Below are positions 7,215 through 8,716 of a DNA stretch of 8,716 nt, piece by piece; position 1 is the stretch's first letter; each line of letters begins with the position of its first letter. The notes under the pieces are model-generated. The model did not search any database. It saw only the letters and a list, made by a program, of their open reading frames with translations, and was not told the DNA's origin. The translations under genes were made by a program, and so were the position numbers. The DNA lies in the NCBI GenBank assembly GCA_963592185.1, contig CAVAVT010000066.1:1-8716 (forward strand). Reading direction: 5' to 3'. Source of the DNA: CAVAVT01 sp963592185 (GTDB lineage Bacteria; Bacillota; Negativicutes; Selenomonadales; Selenomonadaceae).

Positions 7215-7220
7215 CTCCTT
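7215..7220 (-). promoter_or_regulatory. Shine-Dalgarno deciding the glycosyltransferase start
   Basis: AAGGAG on the minus strand lies six bases before ATG 7206-7208. It rules in the start at MTETKRHLL and rules out the upstream in-frame ATG at 7298. No confident promoter was found between the murA terminator and this site. Confidence 0.85.
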
Positions 7221-7252
7221 ATAATGTACAAATAATTTCTTACATATATGCG

Positions 7253-7284
7253 AAACGGGCCACCCCTTGCACGCAGCCCCGTTT
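7253..7284 (-). repeat. GC-rich inverted repeat in the glycosyltransferase leader
   Basis: AAACGGG and CCCGTTT (7253-7259 and 7278-7284) form a seven-pair stem with an 18-base loop, between the murA terminator and the glycosyltransferase start. No T-run follows it on the minus strand. On the plus strand it is followed by only four T. Its function is unknown; it could be an operator, a leader structure or part of a compound terminator. Confidence 0.4.
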
Positions 7285-7286
7285 TC

Positions 7287-7330
7287 AAAAATCGGCACCC
7301 AATATATCCAAATACGACATATTGGATGCC
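7287..7330 (-). terminator. Rho-independent terminator of murA
   Basis: The minus-strand RNA pairs GGCAUCCAAUAU (7319-7330) with AUAUUGGGUGCC (7294-7305). This gives twelve pairs including one G-U wobble around a 13-base loop, then GA and five T (7287-7291). The same position is an A-C mismatch in the plus-strand RNA, so the structure is better formed in the direction of murA. It lies 25 bases after the murA stop. Confidence 0.8.
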
Positions 7331-7355
7331 TCTTTATCTACCTATGATATTACGA

Positions 7356-8621
7356 TTATCTGTCAACTCGGCAGATGTCAGCCCCCAGGGCCACAAGCTT
7401 TGAAACCAGATGGTCATATCCACGGTCAATATGGTGGATGTATCCTACCTGGGTCTCTCCCTCAGCCACAAGTCCTGCAAGAACCATTGCAGCTCCGGCT
7501 CTCAGGTCAGTTGCCTTTACCTGGCAGCCTGTCAGGGTATCCACACCTTCAACAACGGAGGTACGGCCGTCAATTTTTATGTTTGCTCCCATGCGCTTCA
7601 GCTCATCCACATGCATGAAACGGTTTTCAAAAACAGTTTCTGTCACGCAGCCTGTTCCCTCGGAAACAGCCATAAGCGCCATGAACTGCGCCTGCATATC
7701 TGTGGGGAATCCCGGATAAGGCATGGTCTTGATATCAACAGACTTCGGTCTTACATCGCAAGTAACCCGTATGCCATCCACATCCTCTTCAATGGTGACG
7801 CCAGCTTCCTTAAGCTTTGCAATAACAGGCTTTAAGTGCTCGCTGATTGCATTTTCGATGTAAACGTCTCCACGAGTCATTGCAGCCGCCACCATGTATG
7901 TTCCAGCCTCAATTCGGTCGGGGATTATGGTGTAATCACGGCCTGTAAGCTTTTTAACGCCGTCAATCTTTATGACATTGGTTCCAGCTCCACGGATTTT
8001 GGCGCCCATTACGTTCAGGTAGTTTGCCAAATCCACGATTTCCGGCTCCTGTGCAGGATTTTCCAAAATGGTCTGACCCTCAGCCATGGATGCGGCCATG
8101 ATAATGTTCTCAGTGGCTCCAACGCTTGGGAAGTCCAGGTAAATTCTCGCACCCTTCAGTCCCTCAGGAGTGGTTGCCTCTATATAGCCATGACCAATAT
8201 CGATTTTTGCACCGAGAGCCTCAAAGCCTTTGAGATGCAGGTCAATTGGTCTAGTGCCGATTGCACATCCTCCCGGAAGGGAAATTTTGGCATGTCCGCA
8301 ACGGGCCAGAAGAGGACCCATTATCAAAAATGATGCACGCATCTTGCGCACCAAGTCGTAGGGCGCTTCGCAGCTCTTTATCTCAGTGCTGTCAACCAGC
8401 AAAGTGTTTTTTTCAGCATCAAATTTAGTTTCTACGCCAAGTGTGTCCAGTACCTCTGAAATGGTATGCACATCATCCAGTGACGGCACCTGGTCCAAAA
8501 GGCTTGGCACATCCTGACCCAAAAGTGTAGCTGCAATTATGGGCAATACAGCATTTTTTGCACCGCTTATTTTTACGCGGCCCTTCAGCGGATGACCTCC
8601 ATGTATGATTAACTTTTCCAT
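7356..8621 (-). CDS. murA: UDP-N-acetylglucosamine 1-carboxyvinyltransferase MurA
   Basis: A 421-residue cytosolic enzyme of full family length. It transfers enolpyruvate from phosphoenolpyruvate to UDP-GlcNAc, the first committed step of peptidoglycan synthesis, and is the target of fosfomycin. The characteristic start MEKLIIHGG is followed by SGAKNAVLP with Lys 22 (substrate binding). RKMRAS (92-97) follows, then the catalytic loop LPGGCAIGTRPIDLH with Cys 119, equivalent to E. coli Cys 115. Because this is Cys rather than Asp, the enzyme is predicted to be fosfomycin-sensitive. PYPGFPTDMQAQ carries the catalytic Asp 308, and HIDRGYD carries Arg 400 (E. coli Arg 397). Both inside-out alpha/beta domains are intact. 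The gene has its own promoter upstream and a terminator downstream, so it appears monocistronic. Whether a second murA paralogue exists elsewhere, as in many Bacillota, cannot be told from this window. Confidence 0.98.
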   Translation of the reverse strand: MEKLIIHGGHPLKGRVKISGAKNAVLPIIAATLLGQDVPSLLDQVPSLDDVHTISEVLDTLGVETKFDAEKNTLLVDSTEIKSCEAPYDLVRKMRASFLIMGPLLARCGHAKISLPGGCAIGTRPIDLHLKGFEALGAKIDIGHGYIEATTPEGLKGARIYLDFPSVGATENIIMAASMAEGQTILENPAQEPEIVDLANYLNVMGAKIRGAGTNVIKIDGVKKLTGRDYTIIPDRIEAGTYMVAAAMTRGDVYIENAISEHLKPVIAKLKEAGVTIEEDVDGIRVTCDVRPKSVDIKTMPYPGFPTDMQAQFMALMAVSEGTGCVTETVFENRFMHVDELKRMGANIKIDGRTSVVEGVDTLTGCQVKATDLRAGAAMVLAGLVAEGETQVGYIHHIDRGYDHLVSKLVALGADICRVDR

Positions 8622-8635
8622 TCTATATCCGAAAT

Positions 8636-8640
8636 CCTCC
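8636..8640 (-). promoter_or_regulatory. Distant Shine-Dalgarno of murA
   Basis: GGAGG on the minus strand is the only good ribosome-binding match, but it is 14 bases before ATG 8621, longer than usual. No upstream in-frame ATG, GTG or TTG lies within range, and the protein N-terminus matches the family, so the ATG stands. Confidence 0.55.
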
Positions 8641-8667
8641 CACAGGCATAGTTACACATGATATCAC

Positions 8668-8696
8668 ATTATAGTTTATCATCATATTTATGTGCA
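8668..8696 (-). promoter_or_regulatory. Sigma-70 promoter for murA
   Basis: Minus strand: -10 TATAAT (8668-8673, perfect consensus), a 17-base spacer, and -35 TGCACA (8691-8696, four of six positions). The predicted start is near 8661, giving a leader of about 40 bases. An eight-base palindrome TGATATCA (8659-8666) sits on the predicted start site. The rest of the sequence to the right edge shows no gene. Confidence 0.65.
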
Positions 8697-8716
8697 GGCA
8701 AGATTTTTAATGTTTA

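Noticed and set aside
7209..7298. 30-residue N-terminal extension of the glycosyltransferase
   Set aside because: Its ATG lies within the murA terminator stem and has no ribosome-binding site, while ATG 7208 has AAGGAG at six bases.
7410..8333. Plus-strand open frames opposite murA
   Set aside because: Antisense to an intact murA; the composition is not protein-like.
1..8716. CRISPR array, insertion sequence, tRNA, or defence or phage module
   Set aside because: I saw no regularly spaced repeats, terminal inverted repeats with a transposase, cloverleaf or relevant protein motifs.

Overview
The window holds five protein-coding genes, all on the minus strand, separated by short intergenic regions. 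It reads as ordinary bacterial core and envelope DNA. I saw no rRNA, tRNA, CRISPR array, insertion sequence or phage-like gene. The Shine-Dalgarno sites (AGGAG type), sigma-70-like promoters and protein variants fit a member of the Bacillota. An ArnT-like membrane glycosyltransferase next to murA hints at an outer-membrane lineage such as the Negativicutes. That placement is inference, made without any database search.

In the direction of transcription (right to left): murA (first committed step of peptidoglycan synthesis) has a good promoter at its right edge and a strand-matched terminator. Next come an ArnT/PMT-like GT-C glycosyltransferase and an old-yellow-enzyme-family oxidoreductase with a C-terminal cysteine cluster. 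These two are separated by only two bases and look translationally coupled. A 235-base gap follows, carrying a near-consensus promoter and a leader that can fold, ahead of a carbon-starvation (CstA) family transporter. Then comes ychF, a universally conserved P-loop ATPase/GTPase that starts with TTG and has its own candidate promoter. A terminator-like hairpin follows ychF, and its T-run abuts the ribosome-binding site of the last gene, an uncharacterised polytopic membrane protein with GT-C-like features. A perfect hairpin with a T-run closes the window at the left edge.

The genes do not form one pathway. murA and the two GT-C-like proteins belong to envelope building, CstA to peptide or pyruvate uptake, YchF to translation-associated housekeeping, and the flavoenzyme has no assignable substrate. 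I found no convincing new multi-gene system. The points most worth a second look are the foldable cstA leader, the terminator/RBS overlap before the last gene, the identity of that gene, and the glycosyltransferase-flavoenzyme coupling. Long plus-strand open frames lie opposite ychF, cstA, the glycosyltransferase and murA and are judged to be antisense shadows.
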